Positions 15,277 to 24,138 of a stretch of 28,323 nucleotides of DNA are shown piece after piece. The number at the start of each line of letters is the position of its first letter. Position 1 is the stretch's first letter. This DNA is from CAZBWE01 sp964440735 (GTDB taxonomy: Bacteria > Planctomycetota > Phycisphaerae > Sedimentisphaerales > Anaerobacaceae). Location of the stretch: contig CAYTTK010000015.1 in the NCBI GenBank assembly GCA_964440735.1, positions 1 to 28,323 on the forward strand, in the 5' to 3' direction. Under the pieces are notes generated by a model, which did not search any database, had not been told where the DNA came from, and was given only the letters and a program-made list of their open reading frames with translations. Made by a program: the position numbers and the translations under genes.

Positions 15277-17220
15277 ATGTCCGAAAAAAAGGTGGAAATT
15301 AAAACTTTTCACTATTTATTCCTTACTTTTTGCCTTTTTGTGGTTCTGTGTCTGAGTATATCAAAGGTCTGTCTGGCAGCCGAGCCCAATAGCATACAAG
15401 ATGATGTGGGTTTGGATGCTAATATGTTGAGCTATATGCTACAAAGCGAGCAGCAGGACAAACCCAAGACCCCAAAAGCATTAACAGAAATCTGGGACCC
15501 TAACAGATATATCAGCATTGACGAAGTTCAGCCCGGGATGGAGGCATATTGCCTTACCTGCTATAAAGACACCAATATCGAAAAGTTTGAACTGGAGGTT
15601 TTAAGTGTAGTTCGCAATATAGAGCTTGGCAGGGATGCAATATTGGTGCAGGGTATTGATGAGCGTTTTATCCACACTGGTCCGGTAGGCGGGTGCAGCG
15701 GTTCGCCGGTCTATATCGACGGCCGACTGGCAGGAGCGTTGGCTTTCGCATGGTACTTCAGCAAGGACCCGCTTTATGGCGTGACACCGATAGAAGAAAT
15801 GCTCAAAGTAGGCCGAGGCGGCAGTTCCGAGCAAAATACCACTCAGGCGGGATTTGTATTTGATTTTTCCAGGCCGATTGACCTTGCAGAAATTGACAGG
15901 CAAATTACACGACCACGAGTTTCAACAAGCAATAAATTAGTCGGCGCCAGCCCTTTGCCCTGTCCGTTGATAACCTCCGGACTGCCGGCCGAAGCTTGCA
16001 AGCAGCTTGAGGCGTTTGTTGAACCTTTCGGACTTATGGTCATCCCTGGCATTAGTGTTGGCGGCTGGCAGAAGGCAACTGGACAGGACGTGTCATTAGA
16101 GCCAGGTGCTGTTCTTATAGTCCCATTGGTTAGCGGTGATATCACTATATTTGTACTTGGAACAGCTACCGAAGTTATAGGCGATAATGTTTACGGCTTT
16201 GGTCACAGTTTTCTCAGCCGCGGTCCTGTGGATTTACCAATGGCAACAGGACAGGTGCACACTGTGATTTCAAGCTTGGCTCGTTCTTTCAAGGTCGGCA
16301 GCACACTTGAAATAGTCGGTGCCCTGACAACAGATGAGTCGGCAGCGATACTCGGACGAATAGGCAAAAAACCGAAGATGATACCGATGACGATAAGAGT
16401 TGACCGTTACAATGACCCCGAGAAGCGAGTTTATAACTGCCAGGTCGCTAACGACCGGCTGCTAACACCCATACTATTCGCCTCGGCTGTCTCTGGTGCA
16501 GCATCTTACCTCGGCGATTTTCCGCTGGACCATACGATTGAGTATAAGGTGGCAATCAACGTCCAACAAGCCGAACCAATCACCTTTGAAAACGTCTCAA
16601 CCGGTTCAGGTGTAAATGATATGATACTGGAAAGCAGAGCTTCGGTTGCGCTTCTTATGAATAATCCGTTCAAAAAGATTAATATAGAATCGCTCGACTT
16701 CGAAATTCAAATAATGCCAAAAAATATCATTTCACAAATATGGTCGGTCAATTTGTCCGATACAAAAGTTAAAGCCGGTGAGACAATTGAGATTGCAGCA
16801 GTTGTTGAGTCCTTCCTGGCAGGAAAGAAAAAATACCAGTTCAGCTTGAAAATACCCGAAGATATGCCACCCGGAGGATATGAATTGACTGTGTGTGGCT
16901 CACAGGATTATGCCCAGTTTCTTAGAAAAGCTGTTCCATATAAATTTATTGCACAAAGTTTGCCGAGCTTGATTGAAGCGATAAATAACGCCCTGCAAAT
17001 CAGACAAGACAAATTGTATTGTCTTCTGGCTTTACCGCCTGGTGGTGTTGCGTTGGAAAGGGCGGAGCTTCCCGATTTGCCTGCGACGAAGGCATTGGTC
17101 CTGCAGAACGAAAAAAGGATATTAAGAGCGCAGCCATACCAACACTGGCTTGAAGAAAGCATAGAAACCGGCACAATCATCGCTGATAGGAAGGTTGCGC
17201 ATATAATGGTAGAAAAGTAA
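15277..17220 (+). CDS. Exported SpoIVB peptidase S55-like domain protein
   Basis: A 647-residue protein. The signal peptide spans about residues 12-35 and ends VCLAA. The segment PGMEAYCLTCYK...ILVQGIDERFIHTGPVGGCSGSPVYIDG resembles the S55 serine peptidase domain, with Ser141 in GGCSGSP as the likely nucleophile. The second half has NVYGFGHSFLSRGPVDLPMA with His310 as the candidate partner, then VGSTLEIVGALTTDESAAILG. In SpoIVB of Firmicutes the GxGH histidine comes before GMSGSP; here the order is reversed, as in S55-like proteins of other phyla. The C-terminal 200 residues are beta-rich, Ig-like. Activity is not certain. It is followed after 127 bases by the propeller protein on the same strand, possibly co-transcribed. 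Confidence 0.8.
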   Translation: MSEKKVEIKTFHYLFLTFCLFVVLCLSISKVCLAAEPNSIQDDVGLDANMLSYMLQSEQQDKPKTPKALTEIWDPNRYISIDEVQPGMEAYCLTCYKDTNIEKFELEVLSVVRNIELGRDAILVQGIDERFIHTGPVGGCSGSPVYIDGRLAGALAFAWYFSKDPLYGVTPIEEMLKVGRGGSSEQNTTQAGFVFDFSRPIDLAEIDRQITRPRVSTSNKLVGASPLPCPLITSGLPAEACKQLEAFVEPFGLMVIPGISVGGWQKATGQDVSLEPGAVLIVPLVSGDITIFVLGTATEVIGDNVYGFGHSFLSRGPVDLPMATGQVHTVISSLARSFKVGSTLEIVGALTTDESAAILGRIGKKPKMIPMTIRVDRYNDPEKRVYNCQVANDRLLTPILFASAVSGAASYLGDFPLDHTIEYKVAINVQQAEPITFENVSTGSGVNDMILESRASVALLMNNPFKKINIESLDFEIQIMPKNIISQIWSVNLSDTKVKAGETIEIAAVVESFLAGKKKYQFSLKIPEDMPPGGYELTVCGSQDYAQFLRKAVPYKFIAQSLPSLIEAINNALQIRQDKLYCLLALPPGGVALERAELPDLPATKALVLQNEKRILRAQPYQHWLEESIETGTIIADRKVAHIMVEK

Positions 17221-17347
17221 TAAATTTGGTAACCGGTTAAATTGCTCTTTGGTTATACAGTTTGTGCTAAAACTATAATTGTCTTTTGTTTGGCCCTTTT
17301 TGAATTTTGACTTTTAATGCTTTGTCTTTTTTATTTGGAGAGCTGTT

Positions 17348-19651
17348 ATGAGAGATAAATTTTACGTTGATTGCCCATCGTTCCTGTTTTCGCAAAAAAG
17401 CACTGTGTCACTTTTGGTGATAATTTTGGTTTGCCTGGTTTTGAATTCAACATCTCCGGCTGTCAGCAGCAAGGTTACACGTCATTCGAGTAGTTCGGAT
17501 ATATTGAAGGGCAAAGTCAAAAACGTTGTGATTGGCTCCCGAGGGACCATTGAGCTCGGTCGTGCTGCCAGGGCGCTGGTTGAGGAATTCGAGGAGTTAG
17601 AAGACGTCTGGTCGATAAACAGCATCGTTGTAAGCGGCGGAACGGTTTACTTCGGCACAAGCCCCAATGGCGGGATTTATAAATACAGTCTCGACAAACT
17701 TAAAAGGATTTATCCGACGGAATCAGAAACAGAAGAAGAGCCGAACAGCAAACAGACCAAAACAAGCGATGATGCAAACGAGTCCGGCTCGAAGATGGTC
17801 AAGGCCGAGAAATATCTGTCAAATGAGCATATATTCGCGATGACAACCGATGTGTCCGGCCAGCTTTTAGCCGGTATAAGCGGAGAAGAATGCAGACTCT
17901 ACCGATTCAAAGCGAACAAAATGGAAAATATTTTTGAGCCGGACGACGCCAAATACATCTTCGCGATAGTTACCGACGACGCAGGTAACATTTATTTAGG
18001 AACCGGGCCGAAAGGCAAGATTTACCGGCTTGACCCGTTCGGCAAAGAACCACAGGTTATCTACGAAGCTAAAGACAAAAACATACTTTCACTGGCAATC
18101 GGACAGGATGGCTTTGTCTATGCAGGCAGTGACAGCCGAGGGCTTGTGTATAAGATTAACACGCGCACTAAAGCAGCAACGGTTCTATATGACAGCGACC
18201 AGCCGGAAATCACCGCACTATTACTTGCAGAGAATGGCGGTCTTTATGTGGCGGCAACATTGGCCAAGATTGTTCAGACACAAACGAAATTTGCTGCGCA
18301 ATTGCCTTTTGCCGGTCGGCCTGAAGTTGAGGAGGAAGAAGAGGGCCAAGAGAAAGAAGGCGCAAATAGGAATGAGGGTGAACTAAAACTTAAAATTGCG
18401 AATACAAAAAAAGAACCCGATAGTAAAAAAGTCCCAACCCCTGCGCTGGTGCGCAAAAGAACCAAACCAAGTAAAGCCAGTCACATATACAAGATAACCA
18501 AAGACGGCTTCGTAACGGATATATTTAGCGAAACTGCGGTCTTCTTCTGCCTGGCTGAACAGAATAAAAAACTGCTCGTCGGCACCGGAAACAACGCGCA
18601 GCTTTTTACTGTTGACCCTGCCTCGGAGGAGCAGGCGATTATATATGAGGACGAGCAGTCAACCCAAATAACTGCAGTAACCGCAGTCGGTGAAGATATA
18701 TATCTCGGGACGGCAAATCCTGCTAAGTTGATAAAGTTAGGAGCTGGTTTCGCTTCCGAAGGAACTTACACTTCTGACCTTATTGATGCCGACCAGCCGG
18801 CGAATTGGGGTAAGCTGCAAATCGATGCAGATATTCCAAAAGGGTGCAAGGTTCTCATGGCTTCTCGCAGCGGAAATGTCAAAGATATAAACGACCCGAC
18901 TTTCTCAGAGTGGACCGAAACAATGCCGGTCACAGAGCCAATACAACTGCGCTGTCCTCTCGGCAGATTCTGTCAATATAAACTTGTGCTACAAAGCGAA
19001 GATGGTCTGAAAAGTCCGCTCATAAGGGAGATTGCCGTCGCCAGCAGTGTTCCTAATCTGGCACCGAAGGTCGAATCGGTCAGCGTCGACCGAATACCCA
19101 AAAAGCATGGGGTGTTAAAAATCAGTTATAAAACCGAGGATGACAACGCCGACGAGCTGATTTACAAAATAGACTTTAGAAAAGCCGGAAGAACAAACTG
19201 GATTGAACTCAAAGATGAGCTCGAAGAGAACAATTTTGAATGGGATAGCAGGACTGTCGAAGACGGCCGATACGAAGTCAGAATAATCGCAAGCGACGAG
19301 AGAAGCAATACCACCACAACGAAACTGACCGGCAGCAGAATAAGTGAGCTGGCGGTAATCGATAATACCGGGCCTATTATTACGAAGCACGCTCTTGAGA
19401 AAAATGGAAAAACTATAACACTGAAACTACAGGTATCCGATGAATTCAGCGTAATAGGCAAGCTGGATTATACCATTGACAGCAATGCTGACTGGATAGG
19501 CGCTATACCGGACGACCTGGTCTATGATACAACGCAGGAAAATCTTACGATTGTTATTGAAAAATTAGAGCCAGGGGAGCATATAATCTCCATCAGGGTC
19601 AGTGATGACATAGGCAACACAACTTATAGAACGTTCGAGGTAAATATTTGA
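17348..19651 (+). CDS. Secreted beta-propeller-like protein with Ig-like C-terminal domains
   Basis: A 767-residue protein of unknown function. It has an N-terminal signal or anchor (VSLLVIILVCLVLNS, residues 20-34). Blade-like repeats follow, pairing a G-T-x-P/x-G turn with a strand: VYFGTSPNGGIYKY, LLAGISGEECRLYRF, IYLGTGPKGKIYRL, VYAGSDSRGLVYKI, LYVAATLAKI, LLVGTGNNAQLF, IYLGTANPAKLI. That suggests a seven-bladed propeller interrupted by acidic and lysine-rich low-complexity inserts (around residues 128-155 and 325-375). From about residue 575 there are fibronectin/Ig-like beta domains. GGAG at 17337-17340 precedes the ATG. It sits directly behind the S55-like gene; a partnership is conceivable but not shown. 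Confidence 0.75.
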   Translation: MRDKFYVDCPSFLFSQKSTVSLLVIILVCLVLNSTSPAVSSKVTRHSSSSDILKGKVKNVVIGSRGTIELGRAARALVEEFEELEDVWSINSIVVSGGTVYFGTSPNGGIYKYSLDKLKRIYPTESETEEEPNSKQTKTSDDANESGSKMVKAEKYLSNEHIFAMTTDVSGQLLAGISGEECRLYRFKANKMENIFEPDDAKYIFAIVTDDAGNIYLGTGPKGKIYRLDPFGKEPQVIYEAKDKNILSLAIGQDGFVYAGSDSRGLVYKINTRTKAATVLYDSDQPEITALLLAENGGLYVAATLAKIVQTQTKFAAQLPFAGRPEVEEEEEGQEKEGANRNEGELKLKIANTKKEPDSKKVPTPALVRKRTKPSKASHIYKITKDGFVTDIFSETAVFFCLAEQNKKLLVGTGNNAQLFTVDPASEEQAIIYEDEQSTQITAVTAVGEDIYLGTANPAKLIKLGAGFASEGTYTSDLIDADQPANWGKLQIDADIPKGCKVLMASRSGNVKDINDPTFSEWTETMPVTEPIQLRCPLGRFCQYKLVLQSEDGLKSPLIREIAVASSVPNLAPKVESVSVDRIPKKHGVLKISYKTEDDNADELIYKIDFRKAGRTNWIELKDELEENNFEWDSRTVEDGRYEVRIIASDERSNTTTTKLTGSRISELAVIDNTGPIITKHALEKNGKTITLKLQVSDEFSVIGKLDYTIDSNADWIGAIPDDLVYDTTQENLTIVIEKLEPGEHIISIRVSDDIGNTTYRTFEVNI

Positions 19652-19701
19652 ATAGCAAAACATGATACGTTAATCAAACTACGCCACACGAGACACAAAT
19701 T

Positions 19702-20565
19702 GTGCGATACATCGAATTTGAAAAGGTCGCTGAAACGATTGAATCGCTTTGCATAGCAGCCGGCTATGAACTACCCGATGATGTTTTAGTTGCTCTTGAA
19801 GAAGCGGCACAAAAAGAATCAAATCCAACAGCAGTCAGAGTACTGAATCAGCTTATCGAAAACGCCCGAATAGCAAAAGCCGAATCAATACCACTGTGTC
19901 AGGATACAGGTCTTGCGGTAGTTTTTATTGAGTGCGGTTCCGAAGCGGCCATCAGACCCCCCGCCCAAAAAAAGCAGGCGACGCTGGATGATGCAATCAA
20001 CACCGGGGTTGCGACCGGTTTTCAAAAGGGGTATTTGCGAAAAAGCGTTGTTGCTGAGCCCTTAAATAAACGCAAAAACACCGGCTCAAATACACCGGCT
20101 ATAATTCACCACACAATCATACCAGGTGAGACCTTGAAATTATCTGTTATGCTCAAAGGCGGAGGGAGTGAAAATAAGAGCCGGTTTAAGATGTTCAAGC
20201 CAACGGCAGAAAGACAGCAAATAATCGATTGGATTGTCGATGTGGTTAAAAGCGCCGGTGCCGATGCCTGTCCGCCATTTATCGTCGGGGTTGGGATTGG
20301 CGGCAATTTTGAATTAAGCTGTCTTCTAAGTAAAAAGGCACTGCTGCGAAATCTAAACAGCAAAAACAAAGATAAATTTTATGCTGAGTTAGAGACAGAA
20401 TTACTCTCGAAAATCAACGCTCTTGGCTTGGGTCCGCAGGGGCTTGGTGGCGATACGACCGCTTTAGCCTGTTTAGTCGAGTCCGCCCCGTGTCATATTA
20501 CATCTCTTCCGGTAGCAGTTAATATCGAGTGCCATAGTCACAGGCACAAGTCAGCGATTATCTAA
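19702..20565 (+). CDS. Class I fumarate hydratase (or tartrate dehydratase), alpha subunit
   Basis: Equivalent to the N-terminal iron-sulfur half of class I fumarase or L(+)-tartrate dehydratase, which hydrates fumarate to malate with a [4Fe-4S] cluster. The 287-residue product has the three expected cluster cysteines: Cys66 in PLCQDTGLAV, Cys190 in DACPPFIVGVGIGG, and Cys277 in VNIECHSHRH. The start is a GTG at 19702, and MRYIEFEKVAETI is the usual family beginning; the ribosome site is weak. The beta subunit gene, normally right behind, is absent: the next gene is rsmA on the other strand, and the two stop codons overlap (20562-20565). Fumarase is preferred over tartrate dehydratase only on general grounds. 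Confidence 0.9.
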   Translation: MRYIEFEKVAETIESLCIAAGYELPDDVLVALEEAAQKESNPTAVRVLNQLIENARIAKAESIPLCQDTGLAVVFIECGSEAAIRPPAQKKQATLDDAINTGVATGFQKGYLRKSVVAEPLNKRKNTGSNTPAIIHHTIIPGETLKLSVMLKGGGSENKSRFKMFKPTAERQQIIDWIVDVVKSAGADACPPFIVGVGIGGNFELSCLLSKKALLRNLNSKNKDKFYAELETELLSKINALGLGPQGLGGDTTALACLVESAPCHITSLPVAVNIECHSHRHKSAII

Positions 20566-21533
20566 TTATCCAAATCAGTCTTCCGCAGCCCCCCGGAGCA
20601 TAGATTCGATATGTCTATGTAATCTTCCTTTGTGATTTGTTCGGGGCGTTGTTTTGGGTCGATGTGACAACGCTCGAAGATTTCGGGCCAATTGCTAATC
20701 TTTGCAAGTTTACCCTTCGGGCTACGGCGGGCTCCGCCCAGACGAGTAGCTAATTTGCTGCAGGCCATAAGAGTCTTGCGGCGATGGCCCATAAATAGCC
20801 CCACGACTTCACTGAAGAGCTTCATATCTTTGATTCGGTTGACCTTTTCTTCGTTGCGAATAAATCTGACGATTGCAGAGTCAACCTTCGGTTTGGGCCA
20901 AAAGACTGTCGGCTTCAAAATCCTTATCACTTTTACATCACCGGTTGCGCCCAATAAAATGCTCAAAACGCCGTAATCCTTGTTGCCGTGGTCGGCTGCC
21001 ATCCGTTCAGCAACCTGCTTCTGAACCGTGACATACATACCATCCGCTACCAGCGGTTCGACAGGCTCACCACCCTGAGCGAAGTCGAAGGGTGGCCCAG
21101 TAACCAGATTCAACATTACCGGTGAGGCGACATTGTAAGGCAGGTTCGCTACTAACAGAATTCGTCCGGTGTATTGTTTACGGGCGGCAGACAATTTGTT
21201 TATGACCGATTGGTTGATGGTGTTTTTGTTCTTAAGGATATCGGCATTGATAATCTCGACATTTTTTGCACTTGCAAGCTGTCCTTTTGCGATTTCTGCC
21301 AGGGCCCGGTCATACTCGACAGCAAGACAGTAACCGGCGTGTTCGGCTAAACCCTCGGTTAAAGAACCTGTGCCGCAGCCGACCTCAAGCACAATATCGT
21401 TATTGTCAATGTCCGCAGAATCTATGAGAAGCCGCATCAGATTAAGGTCGATTAGAAAATGCTGGCCGAGCCGTTTGTTTGCTGAAGCACCTGCCGAGGC
21501 AAGCAACTGCTGGATTTGCTGCTTAGTTTGCAT
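20562..21533 (-). CDS. rsmA: 16S rRNA (adenine1518/1519-N6) dimethyltransferase with two repeat-derived inserts
   Basis: Dimethylates two adjacent adenines in the 3' hairpin of 16S rRNA during 30S assembly. At 323 residues it is longer than the usual 270-290. The SAM site LEVGCGTGSLT (49-59), the acidic AVEYDRAL and the catalytic NLPYN (130-134) are present, as is the C-terminal FWPKPKVDSAIVR. Two inserts explain the extra length: residues about 145-161 (PPFDFAQGGEPVEP) come from a palindromic repeat at 21055-21097, and about 263-274 (RLGGARRSPKG) from another at 20713-20749. Both keep the frame and lie outside the motifs, so the enzyme is probably active. Its ATG is 2 bases after the pdxA stop, matching the pdxA-ksgA order known in other bacteria. 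Confidence 0.94.
   Translation of the reverse strand: MQTKQQIQQLLASAGASANKRLGQHFLIDLNLMRLLIDSADIDNNDIVLEVGCGTGSLTEGLAEHAGYCLAVEYDRALAEIAKGQLASAKNVEIINADILKNKNTINQSVINKLSAARKQYTGRILLVANLPYNVASPVMLNLVTGPPFDFAQGGEPVEPLVADGMYVTVQKQVAERMAADHGNKDYGVLSILLGATGDVKVIRILKPTVFWPKPKVDSAIVRFIRNEEKVNRIKDMKLFSEVVGLFMGHRRKTLMACSKLATRLGGARRSPKGKLAKISNWPEIFERCHIDPKQRPEQITKEDYIDISNLCSGGLRKTDLDN
20713..20749. repeat. GC-rich palindromic repeat inserted in rsmA
   Basis: CCTTCGGGCTACGGC, then GGGCTCCGCCC and AGACGAG. Read on the minus strand, its core CTCGTC-T-GGGCGGAGCC (20746-20730) differs at one base from the core in the thyA-like gene (24664-24680). GCCGTAGCC is also shared. Confidence 0.7.
21055..21097. repeat. 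REP-like palindromic repeat inserted in rsmA
   Basis: Nested inverted repeats: TTCGAC (21057-21062) with GTCGAA (21084-21089), and GCTCA (21065-21069) with TGAGC (21076-21080). It translates as PPFDFAQGGEPVEP on the coding strand. I know this element type, GACAGGCTC...CCTGAGC...GTCGAAGGG, as a dispersed repeat in many environmental bacteria. Confidence 0.8.
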
Positions 21534-21535
21534 TA

Positions 21536-22594
21536 TCAGGAATTCTTGGCTGCGACATGAGCAAGCTGGTAAGCTCTTCTCTTTTCTGCCATTTGTATTG
21601 CGGTGGTTATAGCAGATTTCATACTTGTTGGGTCGGCTAAGTTCTGGCCTGCAATATCGAAAGCTGCTCCGTGTGCAGGTGATGTTCTTATTATTGGTAT
21701 GCCGATGGTTATGTTCACTGCTCTTTTGAAATCGAGCAGTTTTACAGGTATCATACCCTGGTCGTGATACATTGCGACAACGGCGTCGAACTCACCCTGA
21801 ACGGCCCGCAAAAAAAGCGTGTCGGCAGGGAAGGGTCCGTGACAATTTATCCCCTGCTCCTGTGCCAATAGGACTGCCGGTGAAATTATTCTTTGTTCTT
21901 CGTCTCCGAATTGGCCGGCTTCGCCTGCGTGCGGGTTCAGCGCCGCAACGCCGATCTTCGGATTTGGGATGTTGAAATATTCCTTCAATGCGTCGTTAAG
22001 CAAGTCTATCGGCTCGAAAACGCAGCCGATGGTAAACTTATGCCGGACTTCAAATAGCGCCTCGTGAATTGTCGCCAGAGCAACTTTTAAGGGCCCTGCG
22101 ACAAACATCATCACCTTTCTCTTGGATTTGCAGCGTGCAGCCAACATTTCGGTGTGTCCCGGCCATTCGGCCCCGGCCAGCTTCCAACCGGTTTTACTGA
22201 TTGGTGCTGTTACTACAGCATCTATTATTCCATCCTTTGCGGCTTCAATGGCGTCGAGACAAAATCTAATGGAGGCCTCGCCGGCCGGCTTGCTCGGGCC
22301 TTTTATCCACGCCGGCACTATGTAATCATCGTAATCGGCTACCATAACTTTATGCGGATAATCTCTGCTTATTTTTTCGTGCTGATGCCGTCCCCAGAAT
22401 GGCTCAATCTCGGCTTCATCAGCAGCGTAACAAAGCTGCTCGTTCATACCAAAGACGATAAATTTTGCCGCCCGGCGGATTTCCGGCTCAGCCAGAGCTT
22501 TTACAATAACCTCCGGCCCGATGCCCGCAGCATCACCCATCGTTACGCCGATTACCACCTGCTCGGCTACCGAATTGTCGTTGTTTTTGTCCAT
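21536..22594 (-). CDS. pdxA: 4-hydroxythreonine-4-phosphate dehydrogenase
   Basis: NAD-dependent oxidation and decarboxylation of 4-phosphohydroxy-L-threonine in the DXP-dependent route to pyridoxal phosphate; product used by PdxJ. From the ATG at 22594 it has 352 residues; a TTG at 22624 would add ten, but no ribosome site supports it and ACGAG lies before the ATG. Motifs: VTMGDAAGIGPEV near the start, TAPISKTGW, GHTEMLA, the metal-binding histidines in ALNPHAGE and AMYHDQGM, then RTSPAHGAAFDIAG. It is the middle gene of ribE-pdxA-rsmA, with very short gaps. Confidence 0.96.
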   Translation of the reverse strand: MDKNNDNSVAEQVVIGVTMGDAAGIGPEVIVKALAEPEIRRAAKFIVFGMNEQLCYAADEAEIEPFWGRHQHEKISRDYPHKVMVADYDDYIVPAWIKGPSKPAGEASIRFCLDAIEAAKDGIIDAVVTAPISKTGWKLAGAEWPGHTEMLAARCKSKRKVMMFVAGPLKVALATIHEALFEVRHKFTIGCVFEPIDLLNDALKEYFNIPNPKIGVAALNPHAGEAGQFGDEEQRIISPAVLLAQEQGINCHGPFPADTLFLRAVQGEFDAVVAMYHDQGMIPVKLLDFKRAVNITIGIPIIRTSPAHGAAFDIAGQNLADPTSMKSAITTAIQMAEKRRAYQLAHVAAKNS

Positions 22595-22632
22595 ATCACT
22601 CGTGGCTTGTATCTCGCCTGACAAGATACGTG

Positions 22633-23274
22633 TTAAAAGCCCAGTTGCTTTAGTTTCTCTACTGTTAGTTTTTGCTCTTGCGGCAAAATCTTATCAAGCT
22701 GTTTTTTCACCGTCTTTACGATTATATCAGTTTCTACATTTACCGTATCGCCAATTTTTGCTTTGCCTAAGGTTGTTTTTCTGAGCGTTTCGGGAATTAA
22801 GGCAACGGAAAAGCTATTATTATCGATACCTGCTACCGTCAGAGAAACTCCGTCAACGGCAACCGAACCCTTGATAACCATCAGGTCAAGAAGTTCGGAA
22901 CCGGCTGAAAACCTTATATCGGCAAAATCACTTTGTCTATCAATTTGTTTAATCGTAGCTGTCCCGTCAATATGGCCCAGCACGAAGTGGCCGCCAAAGC
23001 GGTCGGACGGCTTCATTGCCCGCTCGACGTTGACCTGTGATGAAGTAACCAATTTGCCCAGAGTAGATTTTGAAAGCGTTTCCCTGCCGACATCAAAACC
23101 CGCAATGCTCCCATCGAGTTTAGCGATGGTAAGACATACGCCGCTTATAGCTACGCTATCACCGATTTTGCAGCCTTCAGCCAGCTTGCCCAAATCGACG
23201 GTCAATTCCATCGCTTCAGCGCTTCGGCGAACCGATTTAACCACACAAATTGCCTCTATAAGTCCGGTAAACAT
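22633..23274 (-). CDS. ribE: Riboflavin synthase alpha subunit
   Basis: Dismutation of two 6,7-dimethyl-8-ribityllumazine molecules to riboflavin. The 213-residue product has the two lumazine-binding repeats: MFTGLIEAICVV...GDSVAISGVCLTI (1-95) and HFVLGHIDGTATI...IKGSVAVDGVSLTV (about 96-195). It is the first gene of a minus-strand operon with pdxA and rsmA. Its ATG is preceded by AAAGGAAA. No FMN riboswitch is visible in front, and no other rib genes are in the window. Confidence 0.96.
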   Translation of the reverse strand: MFTGLIEAICVVKSVRRSAEAMELTVDLGKLAEGCKIGDSVAISGVCLTIAKLDGSIAGFDVGRETLSKSTLGKLVTSSQVNVERAMKPSDRFGGHFVLGHIDGTATIKQIDRQSDFADIRFSAGSELLDLMVIKGSVAVDGVSLTVAGIDNNSFSVALIPETLRKTTLGKAKIGDTVNVETDIIVKTVKKQLDKILPQEQKLTVEKLKQLGF

Positions 23275-23279
23275 TGAAA

Positions 23280-23308
23280 TTGACTATTTCCTTTTTTCTA
23301 TTTATAAT
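23280..23308 (+). promoter_or_regulatory. Promoter for the small anchored protein gene
   Basis: TTGACT at 23280-23285, a 17-base spacer, TATAAT at 23303-23308. The leader then contains a small hairpin (AAGAGC, loop ACTAA, GCTCTT, about 23315-23331) before GGATGGAG and the ATG at 23398. Confidence 0.6.
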
Positions 23309-23397
23309 TGACTAAAAGAGCACTAAGCTCTTAAATCTATTATAATCAAATAATTAGAAAAAATCAATATTTAACATCAGAAGGATGGAGTGCTGAT

Positions 23398-23979
23398 ATG
23401 AATACATTCTGGCTGAAAATCGCAGGTGTTGCGATAATAGTAGTGGTCGTGGTCATTGCGCTATCTTATTTCACAGGCAAAGGCGAGCCGGAGCCCAAAC
23501 AACCATCCTGGACCTTTTACGATCAGGCCGAAAAAGACAAAGAGAAATTCTTAACCAAGCCGCAACTCGTAAATGAACCAGCTCAGGAGCCAAATAAGCC
23601 AGCTAAAAACGAAACACCTATTAAACCTGTTCAGCCACCTGTAGAGCAGACTGAGCCTGCTAAGCCGACTCAACTGTATTTCAAGCCGCTTTCTGAGATT
23701 GAGGAAGTAGAGGCCGAAAGACTACTGAATGTGGCAGTGCCTGGCCGTAGTATAGGCCGACTACCGATGACGGGCTTTAAGCTTATGGTTGATACCTCTC
23801 GGCAAATTATCACAAAATGGCCAGATAGCTGGTATGCATATCAAGCTAAACGAATGCTTGCGGAAATGCCACCACGATTTCAAGAACGTTACAATGTAAC
23901 AAATGAGGAAATGGACGTAAGCATATTCTCTCAACCCCGACCAGGAACCCAACCCTACAATGTCAAGGAATCTCATTAA
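23398..23979 (+). CDS. Small membrane-anchored protein of unknown function
   Basis: A 193-residue protein. It has an N-terminal membrane segment (residues 6-26, LKIAGVAIIVVVVVIALSYF), a Pro/Glu/Lys-rich linker (about 30-93, with repeated EPA/KPVQPP) and a C-terminal globular part of about 95 residues (LSEIEEVEAERLLNVAV...RPGTQPYNVKESH). The helical stretch around TSRQIITKWPDSWYAYQAKRMLAEMP resembles a single TPR-type helix pair. It is the kind of single-pass envelope protein whose function cannot be read from sequence. GGAG at 23386-23389 precedes the ATG. The 160-base gap to the thyA-like gene holds a small hairpin (ACTGATAA/TTATCGGT) just after the stop. Confidence 0.7.
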   Translation: MNTFWLKIAGVAIIVVVVVIALSYFTGKGEPEPKQPSWTFYDQAEKDKEKFLTKPQLVNEPAQEPNKPAKNETPIKPVQPPVEQTEPAKPTQLYFKPLSEIEEVEAERLLNVAVPGRSIGRLPMTGFKLMVDTSRQIITKWPDSWYAYQAKRMLAEMPPRFQERYNVTNEEMDVSIFSQPRPGTQPYNVKESH

Positions 23980-24138
23980 ATGGCTACGACTGATAATTAT
24001 CGGTTATACACCAATAGTTTCAATTACGGCTGGATAACATAGCAATGCAAACAAGTATACAATATCACCGACGAAGAAACCGACCTCGGAGATTTCAAAT
24101 AAAAGCAAACTAAAACAAACTTGTGGAGAAACGCATAG

